Shown here: piece by piece, positions 5,986-6,325 of the stretch | Numbering within the stretch: position 1 is the stretch's first letter | Layout: each line of letters opens with the position of its first letter | Assembly (NCBI GenBank): GCA_021793595.1 | Contig: JAJYSL010000256.1 | Coordinates: 1 to 6,325 of the forward strand | DNA length: 6,325 bases | Source of the DNA: Acidobacteriota bacterium | Lineage (GTDB): Bacteria; Acidobacteriota; Terriglobia; Terriglobales; Acidobacteriaceae | Reading direction: 5' to 3' | The notes under the pieces: generated by a model | Database searches by the model: none | What the model saw: only the letters and a program-made list of their open reading frames with translations | Told to the model about the DNA's origin: nothing | Translations under genes and position numbers: made by a program

Positions 5986-6325
5986 TTAGGCCATCGTCAC
6001 TTTCAGGGAAATGGCATAATCGGATAGTTTTTGAGCGGGCAGCTGAACGCGCAACGCCGACCCCTCCTGTCGAAACTTCACCTTGTCCTGGTAGCCCAGC
6101 AGTTCCACATGCGCTATCTTGGCGGGCGCCTGTGGACTCGACGTGCCCAATGCTCGAATTACAACTTCTTTCCCTGGCCATCCCAACACCATCGCGTACA
6201 CCACGGTATTGGCCTTATTGCGCGTAAATCGAATGTCCTGCGGCCCAAGTTTGCTGACACTGTTGCCTTCAAACGATCCGCTCTTTACCATGTCCGGGCC
6301 TTCGCCATAAATCTTCCATGGACGA
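5986..6325 (-). CDS. Alpha-L-fucosidase (GH29), C-terminal end only
   Basis: The frame is open from the right edge of the window to a TAA at 5986-5988, giving 112 visible residues; the start and catalytic domain lie beyond 6325. GH29 enzymes remove alpha-linked L-fucose from glycans and are usually exported. RPWKIYGEGPD at the visible N-terminus matches the conserved end of the GH29 barrel (typically RPWKxxGEGP). LGPQDIRFTRNKANTVVYAM, LGWPGKEVVIRALG and IAHVELLGYQDKVKFRQ follow in the order expected for the C-terminal beta-sandwich of bacterial fucosidases, ending in SDYAISLKV. The ATG at 6291 is an internal codon. The gene precedes the PLC-like gene on the same strand with a 71-bp gap and is likely co-transcribed with it. 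Catalytic nucleophile and acid/base cannot be examined here. Confidence 0.85.
   Translation of the reverse strand, partial: RPWKIYGEGPDMVKSGSFEGNSVSKLGPQDIRFTRNKANTVVYAMVLGWPGKEVVIRALGTSSPQAPAKIAHVELLGYQDKVKFRQEGSALRVQLPAQKLSDYAISLKVTMA

Overview
This window looks like part of a chromosome from a free-living, polysaccharide-degrading bacterium with moderately high GC. The mix of secreted glycosidases, a ROK sugar kinase and an archaeal-type cupin phosphoglucose isomerase would fit a soil Acidobacteriota (Terriglobia-like) genome. That placement is inference from gene content; no rRNA or other phylogenetic marker is present. I see no transposase, integrase, tRNA, CRISPR array or phage gene, so this reads as a metabolic locus rather than a mobile island.

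Layout: (1) 1-1230, plus strand, the 3' part of a gene ending in a class I mannose-6-phosphate isomerase domain. It is preceded in frame by the tail of another domain, probably a uridine-kinase-like P-loop domain. (2) 1252-2190, minus strand, a ROK-family sugar kinase, tail to tail with gene 1. (3) 2339-2890, minus strand, a cupin-type glucose-6-phosphate isomerase upstream of the ROK gene and probably read with it. (4) 2891-3077, a divergent control region with overlapping inverted repeats and a possible promoter. (5) 3078-4736, plus strand, an exported clan GH-A (GH39-like) glycoside hydrolase. (6) 4784-5914, minus strand, an exported Ca2+-dependent-type phosphoinositide phospholipase C-like protein. 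(7) 5986-6325, minus strand, the C-terminal end of a GH29 alpha-L-fucosidase that runs off the window.

How it may work together: the right half encodes exported enzymes that could release sugars and cleave a phosphodiester-linked (inositol) lipid head group. The left half encodes cytoplasmic enzymes that would phosphorylate hexoses (ROK) and interconvert mannose-6-P, fructose-6-P and glucose-6-P (PMI domain plus cupin PGI). This is a plausible scavenging route for mannose-, glucose- and fucose-containing glycans, and speculatively for glycosylated phosphoinositides. The individual families are known. The least ordinary points are the kinase-PMI fusion, the ROK kinase lacking the usual ExGH glutamate, and the pairing of a complete PLC catalytic set with a fucosidase. 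I found no convincing wholly undescribed system.
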